Assembly: GCF_014204525.1 (NCBI RefSeq) | Contig: NZ_JACHLP010000004.1 | Span: 248,001 to 312,000, forward strand | DNA from: Roseateles oligotrophus | GTDB taxonomy: Bacteria; Pseudomonadota; Gammaproteobacteria; Burkholderiales; Burkholderiaceae_C | Length of the DNA: 64,000 bases | Reading direction: 5' to 3' | The notes under the pieces: generated by a model | Databases searched by the model: none | Told to the model about the DNA's origin: nothing | What the model saw: the letters and a program-made list of their open reading frames with translations, nothing else | Translations under genes and position numbers: made by a program | Shown: in pieces, positions 9,014 to 19,172 of the stretch | Layout: each line of letters opens with the position of its first letter | Numbering within the stretch: position 1 is the first letter of the stretch

Positions 9014-10741
9014 ATGTTCGATAAACGTTTTTTCCCCCGCCAGGTGGTCGAGGCTAGCGGCAACCGCTGGGACTGGGCCTTGCTGCCCCTGGTGCTGGCG
9101 CTCTTGAGCCTGCTGGCCCTGGCCGGCGCGCAGATGGCCACGCCGTTTCAGGTGGGCGAGGTGCTGCCCATCAGCCTGGACCCCGTCTACCTGCCTTATT
9201 ACCTGCTGCGGACCACGCTGCGCATGTTTCTGGCCCTGGCCGCCTCGCTGCTCTTTGCCTGCGCTTTTGCGGCGTTGGCGGCCAAGTACCGGCCGGCCGA
9301 AAAGGTGCTGCTGCCCTTGCTGGACATCCTGCAGTCCATCCCCATCCTGGGTTTTTTGTCCATCACGGTGACCGGCTTCATCGCCCTGTTCCCGGGCAGC
9401 TTGCTGGGCGTGGAATGCGCGGCCATCTTCGCCATCTTCACCTCGCAGGCCTGGAATATGGCCTTCAGCCTCTACCAGAGCCTGCGCACGGTGCCGGCCG
9501 AGCTGAAGGAGGCGGCGCGCATCTTCCAGCTCTCGGGCTGGCAGCGCTTCTGGCGGCTGGAGCTGCCCTTCGCCATGCCGGGCCTGCTGTGGAACATGAT
9601 GATGAGCATGTCCGGCGGCTGGTTTTTTGTCGTGGCCTCGGAGGCCATCTCGGTCGCCAACCAGGACATCAAGCTGCCCGGCGTCGGCTCCTACATCGCC
9701 ATGGCCATCGCGGCCCGCGATCTGCAGGCAATCGGCTGGGCCATCCTGGCCATGCTGATCGGCATCGTGCTTTACGACCAGCTCTTCTTCCGCCCCCTGC
9801 TGGCCTGGGTCGACAAATTCCGTTTCGAGGAAGCGGGCAGCGAGAACGCGCCCAGCTCCTGGCTGCTGACCTGGCTGCGCCGCACCGAGCTGATCCGGCG
9901 CGTGGGCGCGTTGCCGACGCGCTGGCTGGGCGCCACCTTCAGGCTGACGCGGCTGCGCTTTGACGGCACCTCCATCCGCGCCAAGCCGCGCGAAGCGAAC
10001 CCTTTGTGGTCGCGCGCCTGGGACGCCATGCTGGCCGCGCTCCTGCTGTTCGCCGTCTGGCGCCTGGCCGTCTTCATCCACAGCGAGGTGGGCTGGCGCG
10101 AGGCCGCCCATGTGTTCAAGCTGGGGCTCTACACCCTGGCCCGGGTGCTGCTGCTGATCGCCATCGCCTCGCTGATCTGGGTGCCCATCGGCGTGTGGAT
10201 AGGCCTGAACCCGCGCATCGCCGGCCGGGTGCAGGCGCTGGCGCAGTTTCTGGCGGCCTTTCCGTCCAATCTGGTCTTTCCGGTGGCGGTGCTGGCCATC
10301 GTGCACTGGCGGCTCGACCCGGACATCTGGCTCTCGCCCCTGATCATCCTGGGCACGCAGTGGTATCTGCTCTTCAATGTGGTGGCGGGGGCTTCCACCA
10401 TCCCGGCCGAGCTGCGTTATGCCGCGCAGAATCTGGGGCTCAGGGGCTGGCTGCTGTGGCGGCGCTATCTGCTGCCGGCCATCTTCCCCAGCTTCGTCAC
10501 CGGGGCCATCACCGCCAGCGGCGGCTCCTGGAACGCCAGCATCGTGGCCGAGTACGTCTCCTGGGGCGACACCACCTTGCAGGCCCAGGGCCTGGGCAGT
10601 TATATCCAGCAGATGACGGCCATCGGCGACTTCCCTCGCATCGCGCTGGGCATAGGCGTGATGTGCGTGTTCGTGATGGCCCTGAACCACTGGGTCTGGC
10701 GGCGCCTCTACCGCCTGGCCGAAGCCCGTATGCATTTCTGA
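9014..10741 (+). CDS. ABC transporter permease, two fused permease domains (NitT/TauT type)
   Basis: A 575-residue inner-membrane protein made of two tandem BPD_transp_1 domains, roughly residues 60-270 and 370-565, each with about six helices. Both halves carry the coupling-helix EAA pattern (first: VPAELKEAARIFQLSG; second: IPAELRYAAQNLGLRG). This matches the 'duplicated permease component' of anion-type ABC systems. The start is the ATG at 9014; a longer frame from 8747 would overlap the previous gene. The ATPase follows 15 bases after the stop. No periplasmic binding protein is encoded nearby, so the substrate (nitrate, sulfonate, bicarbonate or another small molecule) is not determined. 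Confidence 0.85.
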   Translation: MFDKRFFPRQVVEASGNRWDWALLPLVLALLSLLALAGAQMATPFQVGEVLPISLDPVYLPYYLLRTTLRMFLALAASLLFACAFAALAAKYRPAEKVLLPLLDILQSIPILGFLSITVTGFIALFPGSLLGVECAAIFAIFTSQAWNMAFSLYQSLRTVPAELKEAARIFQLSGWQRFWRLELPFAMPGLLWNMMMSMSGGWFFVVASEAISVANQDIKLPGVGSYIAMAIAARDLQAIGWAILAMLIGIVLYDQLFFRPLLAWVDKFRFEEAGSENAPSSWLLTWLRRTELIRRVGALPTRWLGATFRLTRLRFDGTSIRAKPREANPLWSRAWDAMLAALLLFAVWRLAVFIHSEVGWREAAHVFKLGLYTLARVLLLIAIASLIWVPIGVWIGLNPRIAGRVQALAQFLAAFPSNLVFPVAVLAIVHWRLDPDIWLSPLIILGTQWYLLFNVVAGASTIPAELRYAAQNLGLRGWLLWRRYLLPAIFPSFVTGAITASGGSWNASIVAEYVSWGDTTLQAQGLGSYIQQMTAIGDFPRIALGIGVMCVFVMALNHWVWRRLYRLAEARMHF

Positions 10742-10756
10742 GCCGAGAGTTGAGCG

Positions 10757-12055
10757 ATGAGCGCCTTGATTGAATTGAAGAATGTGGCCAAGAGCTTCAA
10801 GTCCGCGGACGGCAGCTCGCGCGCCGTGCTGGAGGGCGTGGACTTCCGCCTGGAGCAGGGCGAGATCGTGGCGCTGCTGGGCCAGTCGGGTTCGGGCAAG
10901 TCCACCTTGCTGCGCATCATGGCCGGCCTGATCGCGGCCGATGGCGGCGATGTGCGCTACCGGGGCCAACCGATTTTTGGCCCGGCCCAAGGCATTGCCA
11001 TGGTGTTCCAGTCCTTTGCGCTCTTCCCCTGGCTGACGGTGCAGCAAAACGTGGAGTTAGGCCTGGAGGCGCGTGGCATTGCGCCGGCCGAGCGGGCCAA
11101 GCGGGCCGAGGCCGCCATCGAGATGATTGGCCTGGCCGGCTTCGAGGGCGCGCTGCCGCGCGAGCTCTCCGGCGGCATGCGCCAGCGCGTGGGCCTGGCC
11201 CGTGCCCTGGTGATGGAGCCGGCCGTGCTCTTGATGGACGAGGCCTTCTCGGCCCTGGACGTGCTGACCGGCGAACGCCTGCGCAACGAGATCCTGGCGC
11301 TGTGGGCCGGCGGCGAGATGCCCACGCAAGCGATGTTGGTGGTCTCTCACAATATCGAGGAGGCGGTGATGATGGCCGACCGGGTGCTGATCTTCTCCAG
11401 CAATCCGGGCCGGGTGCGGGCCGAGCTGCCGATCCGCCTGCCGCGCCCCCGCAACCCCGATAGCCCCGAGGTCCGCCTGCTGATCGACGAGGTCTACGGC
11501 CTGATGACGGCCGGCGCCGCCCTCAGCGCGCAGGGCCAGGCGCATGCCTTGCATCCGCATCTGTCCGACCGCCTGCCCGAGGCCGAGGTGGGCTTGATGG
11601 AAAGCCTGCTGGAGCTGCTGGCCGAAGACAGCTTCAAGGGCCGTGCCGACCTGCCCCAGCTGGCCGAGGAAAGCGAGCTGACCGACGACGAGCTGCTGCC
11701 CCTGGCCGATGCCTTGCATCGCCTGGGCCTGGCCCAGCTGGCCTCGGGTGATATCTGGATCACGCCGCTGGGCGAGCGCTATGTGGCGGGCGAACACGAG
11801 TTCCGCCGTGAGATCTTTGGCCAGCAGCTGCTGGCCCATGTGCCGCTGGCCGCCTTCATCCGCCACAGCCTGGAGCAGGAGGAGGACGGCGAGCTGCGCG
11901 AGGAGCCCTTCCTCAGGTTGTTGCAGGAGAGCATGGACGCGCAGGAGGCCGAGCGCGTGCTCAAGGTGGCGATCGAGTGGGCCCGCTACGGTGAGGTGTT
12001 TGAGTACAACTACCACACCGGCATGATTCACCTGCCCGAGTCGGGCGAGGATTGA
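10757..12055 (+). CDS. ABC transporter ATPase with C-terminal AAA-associated domain
   Basis: A 432-residue ATPase energising the duplicated permease encoded just upstream. Residues 1-240 form the nucleotide-binding domain: Walker A GQSGSGKST, Q-loop MVFQSFALFPW, signature LSGGMRQRVGLARAL, Walker B VLLMDEAFSALD, H-loop VVSHN. Residues 270-425 are an extra C-terminal domain found on a subset of nitrate/taurine-type ATPases (AAA-associated C-terminal domain), probably regulatory. The gene converges on the minus-strand gene at 12065. Confidence 0.88.
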   Translation: MSALIELKNVAKSFKSADGSSRAVLEGVDFRLEQGEIVALLGQSGSGKSTLLRIMAGLIAADGGDVRYRGQPIFGPAQGIAMVFQSFALFPWLTVQQNVELGLEARGIAPAERAKRAEAAIEMIGLAGFEGALPRELSGGMRQRVGLARALVMEPAVLLMDEAFSALDVLTGERLRNEILALWAGGEMPTQAMLVVSHNIEEAVMMADRVLIFSSNPGRVRAELPIRLPRPRNPDSPEVRLLIDEVYGLMTAGAALSAQGQAHALHPHLSDRLPEAEVGLMESLLELLAEDSFKGRADLPQLAEESELTDDELLPLADALHRLGLAQLASGDIWITPLGERYVAGEHEFRREIFGQQLLAHVPLAAFIRHSLEQEEDGELREEPFLRLLQESMDAQEAERVLKVAIEWARYGEVFEYNYHTGMIHLPESGED

Positions 12056-12064
12056 CGCTGAGGC

Positions 12065-12268
12065 TCAGGCGTAGACATTGAGCCGGGTGCCCAGCGTGCC
12101 GCTGCTGGCCAGGGCCGGTGGGGGCGGCACGGAGTTGAGCAACTCCAGCGCGCCCTGGGCTTGCAGATCCATGGCCTTGCGCAGCACAAAGATCTGGGCG
12201 CTGGCCTGCACCGAGCCGGCGGCCGAGCTGCCCGCATTGTTGACGAGGGCGGTGTTGCTGAGGTCCAT
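12065..12268 (-). CDS. Small YjfB-like putative motility protein
   Basis: A 67-residue protein beginning MDLSNTALVNNA. The start at 12268 is supported by a GGGAGA Shine-Dalgarno about ten bases upstream; a longer frame to 12400 would overlap the kinase gene. The short N-terminal block, a central helix with alternating Val/Leu/Ala (ASAQIFVLRKAMDLQAQGAL) and a proline-rich tail ending GTRLNVYA fit the YjfB family of putative motility proteins. No flagellar genes are nearby, so the family name is the only functional hint. Confidence 0.65.
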   Translation of the reverse strand: MDLSNTALVNNAGSSAAGSVQASAQIFVLRKAMDLQAQGALELLNSVPPPPALASSGTLGTRLNVYA

Positions 12269-12338
12269 GCTGGGGTCTCCCGGGCGTTGTTCTCCCGGTT
12301 TGTCGGCCGGCGCCGGGTTTTCTTGAGGCGCTAACCCT

Positions 12339-14525
12339 TCAGGACTCGGCAAGGGCCATGGCTTGCCGGGCTTTTTGATAGCTGGGCTGGGTGGGCGCAA
12401 AGCCGTAGTCCAGCACCGCTTGCAAATGCAGGCGGGCGGCTTCCTTGCGGCCCAGTTGCAGCTGGGCCTGGGCCAGCTTCAGCAGGCCCAGGTGGTAGAC
12501 GCCGCTGTCTTGCTGGCCGAGTCTCTCGCGCATTGCGCGGGCCCGCTCATGGGCTTGTATGGCGGCCTCGAACTGCCCGGCGGCGCTGTGGGCCCGGCCC
12601 AGCAAGTCCCAGCTGCGGGCCAGGCTCAGATGCTGCTTGCCGCTCTGCTCCTCGCGCTGCTGGATGCAGGCCTGCAGCTCGGCAATGCCCTGGGCGCCGG
12701 CGCCCATCAGCGCGCGGATCAGGGCCAGGTCCTCGCGCATCTTGATGCTGCGCGGGTGCTGGGGTCCGTCGATCTTGAGGCGGATGTCCAGCGCCCGGCG
12801 GGCCAGTTCGGCCGCGGCCGGGTAGTCGGCCGCCTCGCGCCGCAGGGTGGAGAGGTAGGACAGGGCCAGGGCATGGGCGTGGCTGCCGGGGCGCTCGGCC
12901 TCGGCCTGGCGCAAAGCCTCCTCCAGCAGGGGCAGGCCTTGCTCGGCGTGGCCGGCCATGGCGGACAGAAAGCCGGCCTGGGCTTTGGAGGCGTTGACGT
13001 TATTGCTATTCGGCGGGTTCATGGCCTGGCGCAGGCGCAGGCCTTCCAGCGCGGCTGCCATGGCTTGCGGATAGTCGCCGCTCTGATTGGCGGTGTCGCC
13101 CAGCTGGAAGTGCAGGGCGGCCAGGATGTTCTGGCCGCCCAGGCTGCGCTCGATCTCGGCGCCGCGCGCCAGCAGCTGGCGGGCGGTCTTGAGCTCGCCC
13201 CGGTTCTTCTGCACGATGCCCAGCGAGAGGTAGAGCTGGGCCTGCACCTCGGGCTGCTCGCCCAGGCCTTGCTCCAGCTGGGTCTGGGCCTCGCTCAGCA
13301 GCTTGGCCGCCGGCACGTCGAAGGAGGGGTCGTTGGTGATGAAGAGATTGAGCATGAAGTCGCTGACCTGGGCGGCGGCGCTGCGTGCGCTCTCGGCCCG
13401 GTCGCGCTCCTCCATCACCTGCCAGGTGAAAGCGCTGCTGAGCAGCAGGGTGGCACTGGCCACGCTTACCGCCGGCCAATGCCGGCGCAGGAATTTCTGG
13501 CTGCGGTAGCGCCGGGTGGGCGCCAAGGCCTGCAGGGGCCGGTGTTGCCTGAAGCGCTGCAGATCGGCCTGCAGCTCGGGCACGCTGAGGTAGCGCTGCT
13601 CGGGGTCTTCGTGGGTGGCTTTGGCGGCGATGGCTTGCAACTCCCGCTGGCGGCCCTCGCCCAAGCTCGTCAGCAGGGCGGGGGAGCAGCGCAGCAACTC
13701 TTGCAGCAGGCGGCCCAGGCCGAAGACATCGCTGGCGGCGCTGGCCGGCCGCCCGGCCAATTGCTCGGGGCTGGCATAGCGGGGCGTGGCGGCCAGGGTG
13801 TCGCTGCCGGCGCGGCCGTCCCCACCCTGCAGCTGGGCCACGCCAAAGTCCAGCAGCATGGCGCGGCCGTCCAGGTCGACCAGCACATTGCTGGGCTTGA
13901 TATCGCAGTGCAGGATCAGCTGGCGGTGGGCATAGGCCAGCGCGTCGCAGACCATGCCGAACAGGTTCAGCAGCTCGCGCAGGTTCAGGCGCTGGCGCAG
14001 GGCGTAGCGCAGCAGGGACTCGCCCTGCACATAGTCCATCACCAGATAGGGGCGGCCGCGCGGCGTGGTGCCGCCGTCGATCAGGCGGGCGATATGGGGA
14101 TGATTGAGGCCGGCCAGGATCTGCCGTTCATGCGCCAGCTGGGCCAGGGCCGCCTCGTCGTTGCAGCTGCGCAAGAGCTTGAGCGCGGCGAGCTGCTGGT
14201 AGTGGCCGTCGCTGCGCTCGGCCAGGTAGACCTGGCCCATGCCGCCATGGCCCAGCACCGAGACCAAACGCCAGGCGCCCACGGTGTCGCCGACGCGCAA
14301 CTCGGGGCCGCCGGCCAGGGTCTCCAGCAGGGGGCGGGCAAAACGGGACTGTTCACCGGTTTGCTGGGCCAGCAAGCTCAGCACCCGCAGCTTGAGCGGG
14401 GCCGGGGTCTTGAGTTCGTCCAGGCGCGCATTCTGCGCCGCCGCATCGGGCAGCTCGCAGAGCTCGTTGAACAAGGCCTTGAGTTCCGTGAACTCGGCCG
14501 GGCTGGCGTCTTCTTGCACGCTCAT
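12339..14525 (-). CDS. Serine/threonine protein kinase with C-terminal TPR-like repeats
   Basis: A 728-residue, probably membrane-anchored kinase. The kinase domain (about residues 80-330) has the glycine loop GHGGMGQVYLAER, the Lys in LAALKLL, the DFG in LLDFGVAQL and the APE-equivalent ASPEQL. The catalytic loop reads HCDIKPSNV, so the usual HRD arginine is a cysteine; the Asp, Lys and Asn are retained. One membrane helix near residue 355-372 is followed by a long tetratricopeptide-type helical region that is probably periplasmic. It lies 20 bases after the ECF sigma gene on the same strand, so the two are probably co-transcribed and functionally linked. Substrates unknown. Confidence 0.88.
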   Translation of the reverse strand: MSVQEDASPAEFTELKALFNELCELPDAAAQNARLDELKTPAPLKLRVLSLLAQQTGEQSRFARPLLETLAGGPELRVGDTVGAWRLVSVLGHGGMGQVYLAERSDGHYQQLAALKLLRSCNDEAALAQLAHERQILAGLNHPHIARLIDGGTTPRGRPYLVMDYVQGESLLRYALRQRLNLRELLNLFGMVCDALAYAHRQLILHCDIKPSNVLVDLDGRAMLLDFGVAQLQGGDGRAGSDTLAATPRYASPEQLAGRPASAASDVFGLGRLLQELLRCSPALLTSLGEGRQRELQAIAAKATHEDPEQRYLSVPELQADLQRFRQHRPLQALAPTRRYRSQKFLRRHWPAVSVASATLLLSSAFTWQVMEERDRAESARSAAAQVSDFMLNLFITNDPSFDVPAAKLLSEAQTQLEQGLGEQPEVQAQLYLSLGIVQKNRGELKTARQLLARGAEIERSLGGQNILAALHFQLGDTANQSGDYPQAMAAALEGLRLRQAMNPPNSNNVNASKAQAGFLSAMAGHAEQGLPLLEEALRQAEAERPGSHAHALALSYLSTLRREAADYPAAAELARRALDIRLKIDGPQHPRSIKMREDLALIRALMGAGAQGIAELQACIQQREEQSGKQHLSLARSWDLLGRAHSAAGQFEAAIQAHERARAMRERLGQQDSGVYHLGLLKLAQAQLQLGRKEAARLHLQAVLDYGFAPTQPSYQKARQAMALAES

Positions 14526-14545
14526 GCTGTTGTGGGGGGCGGGCT

Positions 14546-15145
14546 TCAGGGACCGATCGTGTGTTCCAGGCGTTCGCTCAGCCAGGCGCGGGCAAAGCGC
14601 AGCTCGCGGTCCACCGTGGGGATGGAGATGTCCAGGATCTCGGCAATATCCGCCCGCTGCAGGCCGGTGAAATAGCTCAGCTCCAGCACCCGGGCGGCGC
14701 GCGGGTCCTGGCGGCTGAACTGGCTCAGCAAGGCGTCCAGATTGAGCAGCTCGGCGGCCTGCGACTCCTCACCCAGCTCGGCCTCGCTCAGCGGCACTTG
14801 CTGCGGCCGGCCGCCACGTTTGTCGGCCAGCTTGGCGCGCGCATATTCGCGCAGCACGCTGCGCATGGTCAGCGAGGCGGTGGCGAAGAAATGCGCCCGG
14901 TTCTCCCAGTGCTGGGGCGAGTTCATCAGGCGCAGCCAGGCCTCGTTGACCACCTCGCCCTGGCTGAGGGTGATGGCCTCGTTGCCCTTCAGCCGGGCGG
15001 CGGCCATGCGCATGAAGTCGTTCTGCAAGGCCTCGGCCACGCGGGCGAACGCCTGGCCATCGCCCTGTTTCCAGGCTTGCAGCAGCACGGTCATGGCGTC
15101 CAGGGTGTCGCCCCGGGCGGGTGGCGTTAGCGGGGCGGCGGACAT
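14546..15145 (-). CDS. ECF-family RNA polymerase sigma factor
   Basis: A 199-residue extracytoplasmic-function sigma factor of the subgroup found beside Ser/Thr kinases (TIGR02999-like). Region 2 lies around residues 30-100 (LSQGEVVNEAWLRLM, HFFATASLTMRSVLREYARAK). Region 4 covers about residues 135-195 with the helix-turn-helix YFTGLQRADIAEILDISIPTVDREL split over its length. No anti-sigma factor gene is adjacent; the kinase encoded directly downstream may regulate it by phosphorylation, as is known for some kinase-linked ECF groups. It is the first gene of a two-gene operon. Confidence 0.87.
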   Translation of the reverse strand: MSAAPLTPPARGDTLDAMTVLLQAWKQGDGQAFARVAEALQNDFMRMAAARLKGNEAITLSQGEVVNEAWLRLMNSPQHWENRAHFFATASLTMRSVLREYARAKLADKRGGRPQQVPLSEAELGEESQAAELLNLDALLSQFSRQDPRAARVLELSYFTGLQRADIAEILDISIPTVDRELRFARAWLSERLEHTIGP

Positions 15146-15196
15146 GATCGATGCAAGGCCATGTAGTTGAACGGTGCCGCTAGTTTAGAGCCCTCT

Positions 15197-18052
15197 TCAA
15201 CCGGTATTGCGCAGCCCCGCCGCAATCCCGTTGATGGACAGGTGGATGCCGCGTTGCACCCGCTCCAGGCTGGCGTCCTGGGCGCGTTTGTCCGCCGGAA
15301 TGGCGCGGTAGCGGCGCAGCAGCTCGACCTGCAAATGGTTCAGCGGATCGATATAGGGGAAGCGGTGCTCGATGGAGCGGGCCAGGGCCGGGTTGGCGGC
15401 CAGGCGCTCGGTCTCGCCGGTGATCAGGGTCAGGGCCTGGGCAGTGCGCTCGAACTCGGCCTGGATGGCCGCGCAGATGCGCTTGCCCAGGCGCTTGTCT
15501 TCCACCAGGTCCACATAGCGCTGGGCAATGCCCAGATCGGTCTTGGCCAGCACCATGTCCAGATTGGACAAGAGGGTGCGGAAGAAGGGCCATTGCTTGT
15601 CCATGCGCTTGAGCAGGGCCAGGCGGCCGGCATAACTCTCGCTGCCCTCGGCGCCCAGGAAGCTCAGCACGGCCGAGCCGAAGCCGCACCAGCCGGGCAG
15701 GGCGACGCGGCTCTGGCCCCAGCTGAAGCCCCAGGGGATGGCGCGCAGGTCCTCGATCGCTCGGCTGGGCTTGCGCGAGGCCGGGCGCGAGCCGATATTG
15801 AGCTCGGCGATCTCGCGGATGGGCGTGGCGGCGAAGAAGTACTCGGCAAAGCCGGCGGTCTCGTAGACCAGGCCGCGGTAGGCCTGGAAGCTGAGGTCGG
15901 AGAGGGTCTGCGCCGCCTCCAGAAAGCTTTTGGGCGCGCTCTTGGTCGGGTGCAGCAGCGTGGCCTCGAGCGTGGCGGCGACCAGGGTTTCCAGATTGCG
16001 GCGGCCGATCTCGGGGTTGGCGTATTTGGAGGCGATCACCTCGCCCTGCTCGGTCAGGCGGATCTGGCCGTTCACGGTGCCGGGGGGCTGGGCCAGGATG
16101 GCCTGGTAGCTGGGGCCGCCGCCCCGGCCGACGGTGCCGCCGCGGCCGTGGAAGAGGCGCAGGGTGATGCCGTGCCGGGCGCGCAGCTGGGCGAACAGGT
16201 CGACCAGGGCGATCTCGGCGCGGTAGAGCTCCCAGCTGCTGGTGAAGACGCCGCCGTCCTTGTTGGAGTCGGAGTAGCCCAGCATGATGTCTTGCTCGGC
16301 GCCGCTGCGCACCAGCAGGCCGGCGATGCCGGGCAGGGCGTAGAACTCGGCCATGATGGTCGGCGCCAGGCGCAGGTCGCCAATGGTTTCGAACAGGGGC
16401 GAGACGATCAGATCGCTGGTGGCCTCGCCGTCCAGCGTGCCGCGCAACAGGCCCACCTCCTTCATCAGCAAGAGCACTTCCAGCAGATCGCTGACCGATT
16501 CGGTGTGGCTGATGATGTAGTGGCGCAGGGACTCGCGGCCAAAGCGCTGCAGGGATTCACGCGCGGCTTCGAAGATCGCCAGCTCGCCCAGCGCCTTCTC
16601 GCTGTATTCGCCGCCATGCACGCGCAGCGGGCGGGCGTCCTGCAGTTGTTGGATCAGCAGCTCGCGGCGCTGGGCTTCGTCCAGCGCGCTGTAATCGGCC
16701 TGTACGCGGGCCACCCGCAGCAGCTCGGCCACCACCGCCTCGTGCTGGTCCGAGCTTTGGCGCAGGTCCAGGGTGGCCAGATGGAAGCCGAACACCCGAA
16801 CGGCGCGGATCAGCGGCGTCAGGCGTGGCGCGATCAGGGCGCCGGCATGGTGGCTGCGCAGCGAGTCCTCGATGATGCGCAGATCGGCCAGCAGCTCGTC
16901 CGGGCCGGCATAGGGCGCTTGCGGGGCGACGGCGTGGCGCAAGGCCTCGGTGCCGGTCAGCTGGTGCAGGCTGGCGGCCAGGCGTGCGTACATGCCCGTC
17001 AAGGCGCGGCGGTAGGGCTCGTCCATGCGATGCTCGTTGCGATCCGGGCTGCGCTCGGCCAGGGCTTGCATGGCGGGGCTGATGCTGGCCAGACGGTAGG
17101 AGATGGACAGCTCGGCGCCCAGCTCATGCAGCTCGGTCAGGTAGTGGCGCAGCGCCATCTCGCTCTGGCGCGCCAGCGCATGGCGCAGGGTGGCGGCGGT
17201 GACATTGGGGTTGCCGTCGCGGTCGCCGCCAATCCAGTGGCCCATGCGCAGAAAGTTGTTCAGATCGTGGCCGGGCAGGGCTTCTTCCAGCTCGGCATAG
17301 AGCTTGGGGATCTGACGCAGAAAGGTGCTGGGGTAGTAGGACAGGGCGTTCTCGATCTCGTCGGCCACCGTCAGCTTGCTGTAGCGCAGCATGCGGGTCT
17401 GCCAGAGCTGGGTGACGCGGGCGCGGATCAAGGCCTCGTTGGCGGCCAGTTCGCGCTCGGTGTGCAGGCCGTCGCGCTGCTCCACCAGCTGGGCCACGGC
17501 GCGCTCGGCGTCCAGAATGCTTTTGCGCTGCACCTCGGTGGGGTGGGCGGTCAGCACCGGCGAGATAAAGCCTTGCTGCAAGGTCTTGGCAATCTCGCTG
17601 GGGCGCACGCCGGCCTCGTGCAGGCGCTCCAGGGCGAAGGCCAGCGAGCCGGCTTGCAGGCTGCCGGCGCGCTCGTGCACCTCGCGGCGGCGCACATGGT
17701 GGCGATCCTCGGCGATATTGGCCAGGTGGGAGAAATAGCTGAAGGCGCGAATCACGCTGACCGCCTGCTCGCCGCTGAGGCTTTTGAGCAGCTTGTCGAA
17801 GCTCTTGCCGGCCTGGGCGTCGCGCTTCAGTCGATAGGCGACCGAGAGCTGGCGCACTTTTTCCACCAGTTCATAGGCCTCGCGGCCTTCCTGCTCGCGG
17901 ATCACCTCGCCCAGGATACGGCCCAGCAAGCGGATGTCATGGGTCAGGGGCAGATTTTTGTCGGCGGCACTGCTGGCCCGGCTTGGGCTGGCCGAAGGGC
18001 GGGCTTTCTTCTTCTTGGCGGCGTTCACGGATGCAGCAGGCTTGGATGACAT
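15197..18052 (-). CDS. ppc: Phosphoenolpyruvate carboxylase
   Basis: Full-length (951 residues) cytoplasmic enzyme making oxaloacetate from PEP and bicarbonate, an anaplerotic step. The first signature, with the catalytic His in [13 protein letters not shown], and the second active-site signature [13 protein letters not shown]-type motif (here [13 protein letters not shown]) are present, with the [13 protein letters not shown] loop after it and the C-terminal QNTG-like ending (GLRNTG). An N-terminal Lys/Ala/Ser-rich tail of about 30 residues precedes the conserved part. It is divergent from hemC, with a 164-base intergenic region; this ppc-hemCD neighbourhood is common in betaproteobacteria. 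Confidence 0.97.
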   Translation of the reverse strand: MSSKPAASVNAAKKKKARPSASPSRASSAADKNLPLTHDIRLLGRILGEVIREQEGREAYELVEKVRQLSVAYRLKRDAQAGKSFDKLLKSLSGEQAVSVIRAFSYFSHLANIAEDRHHVRRREVHERAGSLQAGSLAFALERLHEAGVRPSEIAKTLQQGFISPVLTAHPTEVQRKSILDAERAVAQLVEQRDGLHTERELAANEALIRARVTQLWQTRMLRYSKLTVADEIENALSYYPSTFLRQIPKLYAELEEALPGHDLNNFLRMGHWIGGDRDGNPNVTAATLRHALARQSEMALRHYLTELHELGAELSISYRLASISPAMQALAERSPDRNEHRMDEPYRRALTGMYARLAASLHQLTGTEALRHAVAPQAPYAGPDELLADLRIIEDSLRSHHAGALIAPRLTPLIRAVRVFGFHLATLDLRQSSDQHEAVVAELLRVARVQADYSALDEAQRRELLIQQLQDARPLRVHGGEYSEKALGELAIFEAARESLQRFGRESLRHYIISHTESVSDLLEVLLLMKEVGLLRGTLDGEATSDLIVSPLFETIGDLRLAPTIMAEFYALPGIAGLLVRSGAEQDIMLGYSDSNKDGGVFTSSWELYRAEIALVDLFAQLRARHGITLRLFHGRGGTVGRGGGPSYQAILAQPPGTVNGQIRLTEQGEVIASKYANPEIGRRNLETLVAATLEATLLHPTKSAPKSFLEAAQTLSDLSFQAYRGLVYETAGFAEYFFAATPIREIAELNIGSRPASRKPSRAIEDLRAIPWGFSWGQSRVALPGWCGFGSAVLSFLGAEGSESYAGRLALLKRMDKQWPFFRTLLSNLDMVLAKTDLGIAQRYVDLVEDKRLGKRICAAIQAEFERTAQALTLITGETERLAANPALARSIEHRFPYIDPLNHLQVELLRRYRAIPADKRAQDASLERVQRGIHLSINGIAAGLRNTG

Positions 18053-18216
18053 GGCGGGGCTCGTGGAGGATGGAAGGGACCGGGCTGCGCGGCGGCTGCC
18101 GCCGCGATGTAACGAAGTTACTGGATTCTGACTTTAGCAGTTTCTTTTTTCGACTCTTCGGTCGGCGATGCTGCGGCCCGATGGAGGGGGAGTAAGGGCT
18201 GGTCGATAATTACCGC

Positions 18217-19161
18217 ATGAGTCAAACGCAGCCCACCCAAACCGTCGTTATCGCCACCCGTGAAAGCCGCCTGGCCCTGTGGCAGGCCGAGCATGTCAAG
18301 GCCCGCCTGGAAGCCGAATTAGGCCTGCGGGTCGAGCTCCTGGGCATGACCACCCGGGGCGACCAGATCCTGGACCGTGCCCTCTCCAAGGTGGGCGGCA
18401 AGGGCTTGTTCGTCAAGGAGCTGGAGACGGCGTTGGAAGAAGGCCGCGCCCAGCTGGCCGTGCATTCGCTGAAGGATGTGCCGATGGAGCTGCCCGAGGG
18501 CTTCGAGCTGGCCGCCATCCTGCAGCGTGAGGATCCGCGCGACGCCCTGGTGTCTAACCGTTATGCCACGCTGGACGAGCTGCCGCAGGGCGCCGTCGTC
18601 GGCACCTCCAGCCTGCGCCGGGTGGTGCAGCTGCTGGCCTTGCGGCCGGACCTGCGCATCGAGCCCTTGCGCGGCAATCTGGACACCCGTATGCGCAAGC
18701 TGGACGAGGGCGGCTACGACGCCATCGTGCTGGCCGCGGCCGGCCTGAAGCGCCTGGGCGCGGGCGATCGCATCCGCAGCTATTTCGATATCGAGGCGAT
18801 GATTCCCTGCGCCGGCCAGGGTGCCCTGGGTCTGGAACTGCGTGCCGATGCGGCCGAGTTGAAGGCGCGGATCGCCGGCCTGATCGATCGGCCGACCTGG
18901 CTGGCCACGCTGGCCGAGCGCGCCGTTTCGCGCGCCCTGGGCGGCAGCTGCAGCGTGCCCCTGGCCGCGCATGCGCATTGGGTGGACGGGGTCTTGCAGC
19001 TCAGCGCCGCGCTCGGCAATGCCCAGCATCCGACCCATCCCCTGCTGAAGACGCGCTTGCAAGGGCAGCCACAGACGGCGGCGGCCGCTGAAGCCCTGGG
19101 CCTGCAGGCGGCCCAGGCCTTGATGGCCCTGGGCGCGGCCGCTTATCTTCCCCAGGCCTAG
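18217..19161 (+). CDS. hemC: Hydroxymethylbilane synthase (porphobilinogen deaminase)
   Basis: Joins four porphobilinogen molecules into hydroxymethylbilane in haem and corrin biosynthesis. The 314-residue length is normal. The dipyrromethane cofactor is attached to Cys245 in [13 protein letters not shown]. Other conserved features are the N-terminal [11 protein letters not shown], the [11 protein letters not shown] motif with the catalytic Asp nearby, and GTSSLRR. A GATAAT hexamer sits about ten bases before the ATG and no clear Shine-Dalgarno is visible, so the message may be leaderless or nearly so. First gene of hemC-hemD-hemX-hemY. Confidence 0.97.
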   Translation: MSQTQPTQTVVIATRESRLALWQAEHVKARLEAELGLRVELLGMTTRGDQILDRALSKVGGKGLFVKELETALEEGRAQLAVHSLKDVPMELPEGFELAAILQREDPRDALVSNRYATLDELPQGAVVGTSSLRRVVQLLALRPDLRIEPLRGNLDTRMRKLDEGGYDAIVLAAAGLKRLGAGDRIRSYFDIEAMIPCAGQGALGLELRADAAELKARIAGLIDRPTWLATLAERAVSRALGGSCSVPLAAHAHWVDGVLQLSAALGNAQHPTHPLLKTRLQGQPQTAAAAEALGLQAAQALMALGAAAYLPQA

Positions 19162-19172
19162 GAGGGCCTCGC

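Noticed and set aside
8888-11047. 719-codon minus-strand frame opposite the ABC transporter genes
   Set aside because: Same shadow effect; composition is dominated by Gln, Gly and His and both ABC proteins on the plus strand are complete.
12363-18049. Very long open frames opposite the kinase/sigma genes and opposite ppc (770 and 960 codons)
   Set aside because: They are antisense shadows in GC-rich DNA: low-complexity Gly/Ala/Gln-rich translations with no domains, while the opposite strand encodes full recognisable proteins.
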